Shown piece by piece: positions 26,346-36,364 of a stretch of 64,000 nt of DNA. Numbering within the stretch: position 1 is the first letter of the stretch; every line of letters starts with the position of its first letter. Position numbers and translations under genes: made by a program. The DNA lies in the NCBI RefSeq assembly GCF_037042905.1, contig NC_087262.1, forward strand, positions 24,528,501 through 24,592,500. The letters run 5' to 3'. Source of the stretch: Lytechinus pictus. Lineage: Eukaryota > Echinodermata > Echinoidea > Temnopleuroida > Toxopneustidae. The notes beneath the pieces were generated by a model. That model was given only the letters and a program-made list of their open reading frames with translations, ran no database searches and was not told the origin of the DNA.

Positions 26346-27096
26346 GAAATAACAGTCGGACGAATGAATGATAGACAGAGATTCGTATAAAATGAATAAT
26401 AAATACAAAAAGAGAGAGGCAGTGAATGAAATAAAGAACATTTCGACCCTATAGGGTTGACTCATCGACATAATGCAATAAGAAAAAACATTCATAGATT
26501 CTGAGAAAAGGAAGAGGAACTGCGAAAGTTTTCTCTTAAGATTTAAAAAAGGATATAAATGAATGGGTGAGATTTAAGGAATGAGTATGATAAAAGAAGA
26601 AAAAGATTAGATTAAACAAGGAGAAGAGAAAGTGTGGTAAGAGAAGAAAAGAAAATAATACGTGTCCAGAGAGAGAGATTGTACATATTGTGGTATATCA
26701 TAGGATATATATATATTCAGACTTTGTCATCCCCTTTACTCATACATCTCTTTATCGATATTTTGTTCGATATTATATTACATCATTATATCAACAAAAT
26801 TAATGTAAGCTAATCACGGTCGTTTGTCGCGTCTTTGGAATGAACATTTATACATTCTCATTCATTGATTAAGAAACAAACACACAAAGATAAAGAGATA
26901 GTAACACATTAGGGACATTTTTTCTTCATTGTCTTTCCTTTTAAATAATGATTTATTCTTTCATTACTGGACCATCTTCTTCAATATTCAAATAGAGCTT
27001 TTTTATTGTGTATATTGTTCAAACTATCATTCTGTCCCCTTTCTGCTTTCTCCTTCTTCGATTTATCATTACAAAACATAATCACTGCCGTACGTA

Positions 27097-27633
27097 CACT
27101 CTGAACAAATATTGGGTAAAACTGCTCCATGAGGGTAATTATGGACCCCATGTCGTGTCGAAAAAAATGAATATGGGCTTTCCATCCGTTTTGTATTTTT
27201 GTTTTCTTTTTATACGGAAAATAAATACTATTAATTTCCATTTCGTTTATTTCCATTTTCAACAATTACAGTTTATTTTGTATATTTTAACATATAAATA
27301 ACAAAACATATTTCAAGTATTCCTGTACAAAAATTATATTCAAGATTATTACATATCAGGTTGGAAATGGAGGAGGCTGCTAAAAAGCGGAGCTTGTAGA
27401 GTGCAGCCTCCTATACTATATTATATGTGTCCAACTAACATTGCACATTTCTTTTGGGCATTTTTATTTATCCAGTATGATGAAAATTCTGCCCTTTCTA
27501 AAGTAATTGCTGCTTAATTTTTAATCTTACTGGGCAATATGCTTCCCGCATTGGGTAAAATTCTGCCCGAAATTGGTTGGACACATAATTACCCTCGTGC
27601 TGGTTAAAATGTTACCCAATGGTTTTTACAGTG
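27097..27633. mobile_element. TA-flanked TIR element in the neurogenin 5' intron
   Basis: The left end reads TA|CACTCTGAACAAATATTGGG and the right end is the inverse of CACTGTAAAAACCATTGGG, flanked by TA (27095 and 27634). Farther in, GAGGGTAATTATG is repeated on opposite strands at both ends. There is no transposase frame. It belongs to the family seen at 46323 and 60790 and carries one copy of the hairpin repeat (27240-27415). It ends 95 bp before the neurogenin acceptor. Confidence 0.7.
27240..27415 (+). repeat. hairpin repeat, copy A
   Basis: It ends with a hairpin, GGAGGCTGC (27372-27380) pairing with GCAGCCTCC (27403-27411) across a 22-nt loop containing GCTTGTAGAGT. An AT-rich segment upstream (TTTATTTCCATTTTCAAC ... 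CAAGATTATTACA) aligns with copy B at about 70-75% by eye. The function is unknown. It lies inside the TIR element at 27097-27633. Confidence 0.6.
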
Positions 27634-27689
27634 TAGTAATTGATGGAATTTGACAATTAAAAACAGTGCAAAAATATGTTCTGTATATC

Positions 27690-27728
27690 TATCTTATTGT
27701 TTTTTTCTTCTTTTTTCCATATTTCCAG
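27690..27728 (+). other. 3' splice site of the neurogenin 5' intron
   Basis: A long T/C tract ending in ttccatatttccag (AG at 27727-27728) directly precedes GAGAAGGGC and, 18 nt later, the ATG at 27747. This is a textbook acceptor, so exon 2 should begin at 27729. From 27729 the frame reads E-K-G-I-S-I-M without a stop, so a coding upstream exon ending in phase 0 can be joined. Confidence 0.75.
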
Positions 27729-27746
27729 GAGAAGGGCATATCCATT

Positions 27747-28709
27747 ATGCCAGCTTTATATCCAACCCCGATGACCCGAACCTTACTGAGGAGGGATCCC
27801 CCGTCCTGCGCACGCGCATTCACAAGTCATCCAACATATCCAGAACCGTCTTCGCTGTCCCTCTGCTCCAACTCTCGTTTCAACATAACTCCTGAACCAG
27901 CGAACAGCGCCGCAGTACCCATGGCAACAAAAGTCGCCGCAGCACCGAAGAGCGATAAACCTGCGAAAAGTCATAAACGTCGCCAGCTGAATAACTGCAC
28001 GAGCTCGAAAAGAGTGAAACTTGCGCCTGATGTTCCATCCATGAATTCGTCAACGACTACAGCGATGCCAAAGAGAAAACGTTACCAAAGAAATCGATGT
28101 CGCACTCGAAGCCCAGCCTGCATTCAGAAAATTCGTCGTCATCGAAGAATCAAGGCTAACGACCGCGAGAGGAACCGCATGCACAATCTCAACTACGCTC
28201 TCGATGGTCTAAGAGAAGTTTTACCCAAGTTTCCAGACGATACAAAACTGACAAAGATTGAAACCCTTCGGTTCGCCCATAATTACATCTGGGCTCTATC
28301 TCAGATGTTGAACATGGTGGACAGCAGCGAAAACGGTTCAGGAGCGGAGAACCCGTTCTCGGCTCTTCAAGCGATGACGGGGGCTATGACGGGAGCGATG
28401 TCGGGAGGAGCGTCGGCAGCAAGTATGTGCCAGCGTGTGGCTCATGAGGCGATGAGGAACGAGCAAAAACAACTTTTGAGCTGCAGGTATGAACTTTCTA
28501 CCCCTATGGTTAAGGAAGAAACAACATCTTGGGATTATCTATACCCAGAGAGTCCCGAAACATCAGACTCATCTCCTGAACCACCAATGTTTTCAAAGCA
28601 TTCTCTTCTGCAGACGTCACCCTTCAAACGCTCACCTAGTCAGCCGACATACATGCAAAATCGCGATATCGTTGATCGATTAACGCCATGTGCGTGGCTC
28701 ACAAATTAA
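27747..28709 (+). CDS. ngn: neurogenin, proneural bHLH transcription factor (main coding exon)
   Basis: This exon encodes a Neurogenin-family bHLH activator, which heterodimerises with E proteins, binds E-boxes in the nucleus and drives neuronal specification. Counting from the ATG at 27747, the protein is 320 aa. The bHLH domain spans about residues 130-189 (28134-28313). Its basic region contains [14 protein letters not shown], followed by the [16 protein letters not shown] loop/helix-2 signature and NYIWAL, which separates neurogenins from NeuroD (KANARERNRMHGLN) and Atonal. Basic clusters near residues 77-91 and 109-121 look like nuclear localisation signals. The C-terminal third is Ser/Pro/Glu-rich with a Met/Gly/Ala-rich stretch near 208-227, and is not otherwise recognisable. 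The open frame continues upstream to 27666, but a polypyrimidine tract and AG at 27727-27728 mark that part as intron. I therefore start at 27747, which has A at -3. If the 22145 ATG exon is used, 10 residues are added. The frame is intact and the family call is near certain; the exact N terminus is not. Confidence 0.95.
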   Translation: MPALYPTPMTRTLLRRDPPSCARAFTSHPTYPEPSSLSLCSNSRFNITPEPANSAAVPMATKVAAAPKSDKPAKSHKRRQLNNCTSSKRVKLAPDVPSMNSSTTTAMPKRKRYQRNRCRTRSPACIQKIRRHRRIKANDRERNRMHNLNYALDGLREVLPKFPDDTKLTKIETLRFAHNYIWALSQMLNMVDSSENGSGAENPFSALQAMTGAMTGAMSGGASAASMCQRVAHEAMRNEQKQLLSCRYELSTPMVKEETTSWDYLYPESPETSDSSPEPPMFSKHSLLQTSPFKRSPSQPTYMQNRDIVDRLTPCAWLTN

Positions 28710-29500
28710 CAACTAACCAAACTAAACTTTTACAACTCACAGAGTAAACTTTCAAAAGAGTTCAAATTATCTTCTGCAGAAATTTATGGACTATTTTCAC
28801 CTCTGAAACACTGCCTCATGAACTATGAAAACGAACGGTTTCCAGAATCAGTTCTTCGTTTAACAAATTCAATTGTGTTTCATATAAAGTTAATTAATTC
28901 TCAATTTGTATCATGGGATTGATCATAGATAACAGTACTTTTAAAGATCTCAGCTATCATAGATTACGTGTCAACCCTCAACCCCTTTTATTTTCTTAAA
29001 ACAACTGCTATAACTCCAACAAAATGTGCAATTTCTTCGCTCCATAATCAGTACATAACTAAAGGTCAACTCAAACCGTCCAATTTTTTCATATACTAGC
29101 TTCCAGGAGGGGCAGGTGATCCGACTTTTTAAAATTCTTATTGTACTCATAAATTTTACCCCCAAAATAAGTCTTACGTCGAATATTTCATACAGCTTGT
29201 GCTTTATGATTGATATTTCATTTTTACAATAATTAATCATTATTAAAATGAAGAACATTTTCGATTCACCAGAACAGAAATACGAGAAGAGTAGAAAATT
29301 ATTTCGAAATGAGAATGTTGATGTACACGAGCAATATTTGTTGGTATGGCATTTGCATGTCTTTTCATAGAGTATCGAATGTATATACTGTGTATTTATA
29401 TTGTGCTCACACGTGTCAAATGTAATTGATTTGTACATAATGCTGGGTGCTGGATAAATTTTATAAATGATTTTGTAAATATATAGATACGTTTTCAGGT
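28710..29500 (+). other. neurogenin 3' flank and probable 3' UTR
   Basis: AT-rich, no repeats recognised and no convincing frame. The canonical AATAAA is absent; a variant ATTAAA occurs at 29242. A canonical AATAAA appears only near 30616, beyond a TIR element. The 3' end of the transcript cannot be fixed from sequence. Confidence 0.4.
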
Positions 29501-30167
29501 GTGAGTATTTTATATGAGAACAACCTCATCGAGGGCAAATGTTGCAATAATATCGCAAAATGAAACAAGTAAATGTTTATTTCTTATTTTCATGACAGTA
29601 GAGATACATGTATGCGTACACACTGTATATAATAACGAATACTGAATTTGACCATTTATAAACAAAAAATCGTAAAATAAGTATCTCCGCTGCACTCACA
29701 AATACATTGTAAACATGTTTAGGTGTTAGCCTAGTTATACAAATGTAGAAATTGAAACATATCATGATCCACTTTACGATTGCTATCATGTTTTCGTGTA
29801 AAATGATATACCAATAATTATCAGATTTACACAAACTATTTTTCTGTTTTAAAATAGTCTTCAATCATTTATTCGTTTCTCATGATTTTTATCCAACTGT
29901 GTTATATAATCACATTTTAATCAAAGTAATTCATTATTCACGGTCATTACACATTAATGTTATCACGTTGCGACGAAGGAATAGCCAGTCCTCTCCTAAT
30001 TGACAAAAATGTTCATTTTAAAAGAGGAAGAAAAAGAAAGAATAGTGGAGAAAGGAGAAAGAAAATATGGGCAAAGAGATGGTTAGATCATGGACCTATA
30101 ATGGTTAGATCATGTTCAACCCAAATAATGTATTTTTTGGTTATCTTTCTCAGTATCGCTGTCCTTA

Positions 30168-30394
30168 CGCTCTTCAAAAAATTTGGGTCAGATTGGACAT
30201 GTTGAACGAGTCTCTTCGTACCACATCCCATTCTGAGTAAAACATGACCCGTATATGTAAATATATAAATGTGACAATTTTGGGGTGAGATCTAACCCAT
30301 TGTGTCACATCGGATCATTCTTTTACCCTGACCAGAGTGGGGCAACAATTAACCCGGATTCAAGGTCAATCTAACCTGGAATTTTCAAGAGTGA
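30168..30394. mobile_element. TIR element of the CACTCTnnAAAA family
   Basis: The ends are CGCTCTTCAAAAAATTTGGG at the left and, on the opposite strand, CACTCTTGAAAATTCCAGG at the right. Both continue with GGT(C/T)AGATTG. The flanks are consistent with a TA target. There is no coding capacity. It lies about 1.4 kb downstream of the neurogenin stop. Confidence 0.6.
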
Positions 30395-30724
30395 TAACTA
30401 TTAATATAAAAAAATAACAACTTATCACCTTCCTTTTCTTATCAGTTATTTTGTAACACTTACTGTGCCTTTATGTATAGTGATAACTCTTCCAATCGAA
30501 CATCCCTGATTTGAATACAGTGTTCCTAATGACTGATTAATGTTTTAATCATTCTTATGAAAGTGATTACAACATACGCTTCACGACAGTGAAAATTATA
30601 ACTATTGTTGTAAGAAATAATAAACAAAAAGGGAATCGGTGCAAACAATATTGAGCTTTACATTCTATTTGAATCGGTTTTTTGTGTCAATGTGTATCTG
30701 TGACTCCCTGTGAGTGGAGTAAAG

Positions 30725-31210
30725 ACTGATGTGATGGATGGATGGAAGGATAGAAGGGTGAAAAGAATGAACGAAATAAATATATTTTAATGATTAAAAA
30801 GAGGAAAGATAAATAGATAGATATATAGATAGATGGATGAATGGATGGATAAAGAGAGAGAGTGAAATTGAGATGGATTGATATATCGAATGAAAGAAAA
30901 TTATAGAAATAAGGATAGAAAGAGAGTGCGAAAGATAAAAACAGATGGACAGAATGATGAATAGATGGAATGAACGACAGATTGACATATAATAAATAAA
31001 AGAGAAGAGATACAGTGGTAGAAAAAAAAGAGAGCGAAGTTAAGATGGACAGATGGATGCATAGCATAGTGGATAGATCGAATGAAATTGAAATAGATAA
31101 AATGAGAGCGGGGGTAGATGGACAAATAGAGATGGTGGGAACGAAAGAGAAAAACGGATGGATGAAAAATTAGATGGAACGAAAGATAGATAATGAATTA
31201 TATTAGAGAA
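30725..31210 (+). repeat. GATG/GATA degenerate tetranucleotide tract
   Basis: Nearly 500 bp of imperfect GATG, GATA and GAAA units with a strong purine bias. The long open frames on the opposite strand are by-products of this. Confidence 0.85.
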
Positions 31211-31520
31211 GATGAGATAAAGCTAGAAGATGAATAGGTTACACGATAACGTATTTCCAATTGACGAAAATAATACTTATCCTCAAAGTACTATCAACAC
31301 AATTTCTTACATAAAATTACATTATAAACGTCAGTCATTGAACGATAGCAGGGAAAATCTATCATTCACACTTTTATTGAAATAATACTTATTTTGAATG
31401 GGGAAGAGTGCGGGTTCATTTACCCTTTTGTCACAACCCTTCTAATTTAGAAAATAATATTGTTGACCCATATCCACTTAGAATACATTCAATCAGTTTA
31501 CTGTGATAGCTTCATTAGAC

Positions 31521-31626
31521 TATAGTCACACCAACGAAACGGAATCAAATCCGATCGATTCTGTGCCATTCGATACAACACGATAGCTTTGATCGGTCTG
31601 GAGCGGCTTCAATGGTGTGGCCGTAA
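31521..31626. mobile_element. possible small MITE
   Basis: CACACCAACGAAACGG at the left and the inverse of the right arm, CACACCATTGAAGCCG, are similar, and both arms continue to CCGATC. The element is about 100 bp and non-coding. The target duplication is not visible. Confidence 0.4.
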
Positions 31627-32157
31627 CATAAGTCAGACTAGGAACACGGTGAAATAACTTCGACTTTTTTTCAAAGTCAAAACGCGGCAAGGTCTTTTGT
31701 CGTCACGCCCAAGTCCTCCATTTTGCTCTCTGATAAATACCATAAATAAATATATACATGCCGAGAGAATAGCCCATTGTATTCGATTGTTGGGAATTTG
31801 TATGCTTTTGTAATAGTGCCGATGACCCCGTAAGATAAGCAGTAGTCTTCCCTCATACTTGAGCAGTTGGAATATTCATCATCATTATTTCCTGCGGTAC
31901 AATACGACACAGACTTCGCACATAAATAGTAATTGAGCAGGGGAAAATGAACATGAATTTGACGTAATGGTTCTATTCTTGGTTAACCTAGATTTTGTTG
32001 CAGGAATTCAGAGTTTGATTGAATGATGGGTGTAAATTGTTAGTCTCCAGTCAACGTGTCATATTAATCCCGTGCAGGCAAATGCCTAGTCTGCTGGGCA
32101 AACCCTTCACTCGAGTATTAAAGGGTCTGAATTGCAGCCTACTCATGCCTTGTGTAG

Positions 32158-32255
32158 CAAGAAAGTAAAGAAAAAAAGAAAAAAAAAAGAAAAATAACAA
32201 GAAAAGAAAAGAAAACAGAAGAAAAGAAAAGAAAAAATAACAAGAATAACAAGCT
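32158..32255 (+). repeat. AAAAG/AAAAC tract
   Basis: An A-rich tract with regularly spaced G (GAAAA units). Confidence 0.75.
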
Positions 32256-32699
32256 GTTGAAAATGAATAAAAGCTGTGGCAAAAATAGTCAATCCTGACT
32301 GGTTGCCAACCAAGGAAAGAAGAAAAAGCAAGTTTTGTATGTGATAGTCTTTGCGTGGAGGCACACTTGTTGATCAAAGTTCCAATCAGGGTCTGTGCCT
32401 GCAGACTAGCAAATGCCTACGAAAGAAAATCACTCCAGAGCTATATCTGCCATTCACAAGATAAAAAATGATTAATATTATCACGATAAAAATCGACAAT
32501 TCACCTAGTATGAGCTTCAGAGAGCATGTCATTTTCAGTGTTCCATAAACAATATATGACGTTCTGGACACAAAGCCATCTTCCATCAACTGACAATAAT
32601 TATGTTTGCTCGCTTCATTTTCTCGCACATCAATATGCATGGCTCATCGTTAGGAAGCGTTTGAATGATATAAAAGAATTACCTGTTAACTTTTCATTG

Positions 32700-32890
32700 C
32701 ATTTCTTTTATTTCAATTTCCAACGTTTGCAATTAGTTTGGTACATTTGATGTACATATATAAGCAATGAAATATATATACTAGCAGATATTCTAAGTAC
32801 AAAAAATATAGTCAAGAATATCATACAAGCAGGTTGGCAATCGAGGAGGCTGCTAAAATCGGGGCTTGTAGAGTGCAGCCTCTTTTGCTT
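32700..32890 (+). repeat. hairpin repeat, copy B
   Basis: It carries the same terminal hairpin, GAGGCTGC (32846-32853) with GCAGCCTC (32875-32882), and the shared loop phrase GGCTTGTAGAGT. An outer pair, CAAGCA/TGCTTG, could extend the stem. The upstream TTTATTTCAATTTCCAAC ... GTCAAGAATATCATACA aligns with copy A. It is not inside an obvious TIR element. Confidence 0.6.
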
Positions 32891-33335
32891 GCCATAGGAT
32901 GCTATTTCTTGCTATTTGAATAAGAACCTACCAAGAATATTGATATTATCGAATACATTTTATTGAAATTCAATTTTCTCTTCCTAATTACATCTGCAAA
33001 AATATATTTCCATTATTCATCTTTTTCTTGCTTCATCGTTGTTAATTTAATCATTTTCATCCTAGAATATTTCAAAATACGAATATACGGTAAATGTACA
33101 AAACAAAGTCTGGTCCTTAGATGTCTGGAAAAGTGCACAATTTTTGTGTTTATTTATCTGTTATCATGGTTATCGCAATTATTACATGAAATACGTGATT
33201 AATCACATAATCATTCATTAATGATATGTTCTAATATACTTTCACCATCGAGAAAATGAAGCAAGTTAGAAGAAGTGACGAGGCCCATTGTCCACAAGCT
33301 AAAAAACATAAATGAATTGCAAACGAGCACAATGG

Positions 33336-33590
33336 CATAATGAGCCCCCCCCAAAAAAAAAAAATGGGGGGCATGATATGGCGTATCGGGTCAAAATTAT
33401 AAAAACTTGCGAGCGAGCGAGCAAAATTTTTGACATTTCTAGTACAAAAATCAAATTTTGTGATAGATTTTGACATAATATTCAGAAAATAATATCATAA
33501 TTCACCCTTCTCTCTTTCCTTTTTTTTTCTCTTACTCATGAAAACTTTGGGTAGGGGCACCCCCCCCCCCCCCCATCTGTACACCAATGA
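33336..33590 (-). repeat. poly-C dispersed repeat, minus-strand copy
   Basis: On the minus strand it reads TGTACAGATGGGGG, a G run, TTCTGAATATTATGTCAAAA, then TTTGCTCGCTCGCTCGCAAG and GATACGCCATATC, the same block order as the copy at 52178. The strict order in both copies shows that it is a dispersed family. Confidence 0.6.
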
Positions 33591-34239
33591 ATGAGCGGGC
33601 AAAATTTGTCTACTTTCTTTCAAATGTACACTGTCATGAATTTAAATTTTCCCGGTGCAGATAAAAAAAAATGAAGTAAAAATTGTTATACTCAAAGAAG
33701 GCAAAAAGGCACGACTTGACATGTGACTTGCGGAAGTTCTTTTTCTGATGGCCCATTTACATCCAAGGTTCATGATAATTTTTAAGAAATTAAGTTGGTT
33801 TCAACACCATGAACACGGAAGCGGTAATGGTAGCATGCTCTAGTTTCCTCTTTTCAAATCTTACCACAGATTAACATCAATTAATCCCATCTAAACACGT
33901 GATTTCTATCAGATATCACTTTATCTCAATCAAGTTTTGGATCATTATGTGAGATCTAAGTACATACGATCAACAATTGATAACATTCATATCAACGCAG
34001 TATTCGACCTTGTGATGTTTTCATCAGAATGATTTTGAAAAGCATATCGAGTCATTGTATTAATTGCTTGTATGTTGTTTATGCATTTTTACTTGGGTCA
34101 ATGTATCTTTGAAACTTGAGGTAACTTTAATAAACATGATTTATCAGAAGTTGTCACTTGATAAAAAAAAAGAAATGGAAAAGTGAGTTTTGAGTAATAT
34201 TAGACATCTTCCTTTATATATGACCAGGGAAGCATGTAA

Positions 34240-35139
34240 AGGCCTGGTCAAACCGCCAGAACTTTGACTGAGCGTTCCTGGAGCGGTGAAAAAAATCATC
34301 ACCGCTCGTTACAGTTCAGGCGTTCACCACCGTTTAACAGAAGTTGGTCCCGTTGAGGCAACGCCGTATACGCTCGGCCACCGCTGATGGTCCCTCCTAC
34401 CGCTCCGAAAGTTTTGAGTTGCACAAATTATTGCGAGCGGTAGGGAGCGGGCAATTTTCCGCTCCGGCAATGTTCACCACCGCTCCAACAACGCCCGGTC
34501 AAAGTTTGGCACCGCTAGACGTAAGTTCGTTGACGCTTGGCTCCGCTAGGCCAACACAGAAATCTTGAACGCTGGACCACCGCTGCTTCCCCAGCTTTGC
34601 TGGGCAGTGATTAAACGTTGCACTAACTCTGGTGGAGCGGTTGTAAGCGTTTTACGAGCGGACACGGGATTGCTTGAACGGTGTCGGGCGTTGAAGCAGC
34701 GATTCATTGCGATGATGAACTTTGGTTTGGCGTTGGTATGGAGGTGTCGGAGCGGGACCAGCATTTGACTATACATACGGGGGAAAAGGGTCCTGGAGCC
34801 CATTTGTAATCTATCAGAACTTCTATCAATGAGGTCCCTTCAACTCCGTAGTCAAAAGCGGTATGCCGCTAAAAACAACTTTAAACCCCGCCGAGCCAAC
34901 GCCCACATGCGCACAACGCCGCTCTATCAACGCTCGCGTCACTGCTAAACCAATGCTCGCTACCGTTAAATCAACGCTAAAGCAACGCCGGCTTCAGCGG
35001 TGCAACGCTAAAGCAACGCCCGTGTTTTCGATTTTTTTTCCCCATTTTGTGCGTGGTGACGAGCGTTCAAGAAACGCTCCAACAAAGTTCGAGCGTTCAA
35101 GGAACGCTCCAACAAAGTTCGGGTGGTGTGACCAGGCCT
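34240..35139. mobile_element. 900-bp GC-rich TIR element with internal CGCT repeats
   Basis: The left end AGGCCTGGTCAAACCGCC and the inverse of the right end, AGGCCTGGTCACACCACC, are near-perfect TIRs. TAA flanks both sides (34237-34239 and 35140-35142), consistent with a PIF/Harbinger-type 3-bp duplication. The interior is much more GC-rich than its surroundings and is filled with short variants of AGCGGT, AACGCT and GAGCG on both strands. A 30-bp unit is tandemly duplicated at 35061-35120. No transposase is recognisable. Confidence 0.75.
35061..35120 (+). repeat. two tandem 30-bp units at the end of the 900-bp TIR element
   Basis: Two consecutive 30-bp units start GAGCGTTCAAG and end ACAAAGTTC, differing at one position. 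Each unit contains the inverted pair GAGCGTT/AACGCTC. Subterminal tandem repeats of this kind are often transposase-binding sites. Confidence 0.8.
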
Positions 35140-36097
35140 TAAAAGCCTTAATGTATTAGTTTAAAACATTATCTCCATTATCATGATTATATGGTCAGGA
35201 ATACAGAAGTAGATTCACTGGTCAAGATTTCAAAGGTATTTCTTGCTCGGTCACTGCACTCCCTCAAACTCAACCCCCTTGCAATACATAATGTATTGAA
35301 GTTAAAAAAATGCTTGTTTTACTGGGTATGTTTTTTTAGCTCGTTCGCTACATTATCTTGCATATTTGGGGTATGTTACTCTTACAACATCGTCCATGAA
35401 AAGAGATCTCTACCAATGCTTCCAACACATCTACTTGTTTTTTCCTTCGTATAATTTGTGTTTCCATTTCATTCAATTTCGTTCTACTTTTCCGAAAACG
35501 AAAAAAAAACAGGATTTTCTTATCGTTTATGAAGGACCTTCAATGATTTTGACCTATAACACTGCATGACATTGCTAATTACGCAAATCAAACGTAGTCC
35601 AACATTAAGAAAGTTATCTTTTTGGAATGGTGGCGTGACCGAAGCTGGGAAGGCACTGCGATGTCATGATTGATAGATGAGTTCAAAGTGAACAGAGAAA
35701 GGGAATTGGTCTTTACCACTATTAACCACAACTGATGAAATCACAGGTGAAAATGAAATTAATTGTAAAATAAAATATTGGAAATCACTGAAACTGGACT
35801 AATTTGGAGAGGATAAAGAAATCTAAAAACAAACTTTATTTTTTTCAATCGAGAGAGAAAGTGCTCTTCAGAGTCACGAACCTACTGGCCGTGGTCTATG
35901 AAGTGAACAGCCCCTGACTCTGGTTCTAGATCAATTAAAATGAGTTGTCTTTAAATGCAAATTTAAAAAAATCAATCATAAGTCCCGATACACGCATCTT
36001 ATTGGTTGAGTATTAAGCTACGATTGATTTCTTTTAGTTACGTTTGATTGCAACATTTACTGTAACAGATCCCATAGGGAGTTTTTACGATCGTTTT

Positions 36098-36359
36098 GGG
36101 GACTGATTCTACAACAAAGAAAATCTAAATTGTCAAAAGCCCTTCATGACAAAGCAGTCTTTGTCGAAAATCAGTGAATCAAAACAGCGGTTTCGTCTTG
36201 GACTCTGGACAAACGACATATTTGTGATTTTTCGTAAGTTGAGAATCTTACCAAGATCAGCTGTCCTGGTACACCAATTTCCGACAAAGACCTCTCAGCT
36301 GTTCATTGTGATTTGACGGGCATTTTCAATAGATTTACTATGTTGTAGAATCTGTTCCC
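36098..36359. mobile_element. 262-bp foldback MITE
   Basis: The left end GGGGACTGATTCTACAACAA and the inverse of the right end, GGGAACAGATTCTACAACAT, both continue to AAATCTA. Inverted similarity extends inward for about 80 bp (GTCTTTGTCG on both arms). There is no reading frame. The target duplication is not obvious. Confidence 0.7.
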
Positions 36360-36364
36360 GTCGT

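Larger units (their letters stand above)
22157..27728 (+). other. predicted neurogenin intron 1
   Basis: The stretch is bounded by GTAAGC at 22157 and the TTTCCAG acceptor at 27727-27728. It has no coding sequence that I recognise. It contains a promoter-like CCAAT/NRF1 cluster (about 24760-24820), a GAA repeat (about 24990-25061), a GAAT repeat (26225-26345) and, 95 bp before the acceptor, a TIR element (27097-27633). The boundaries hold only if the exon at 21973-22156 is the true partner. Confidence 0.4.

Noticed and set aside
27666..27746. Extending neurogenin to the upstream ATG at 27666
   Set aside because: This part encodes a Phe-run over the polypyrimidine tract directly before a consensus acceptor, so it is intronic.
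28971..29438. 155-codon minus-strand frame just downstream of neurogenin
   Set aside because: Composition follows the AT-rich 3' flank, with many Ile/Phe/Ser/Cys residues and no motif. More likely opposite-strand noise of the 3' UTR.
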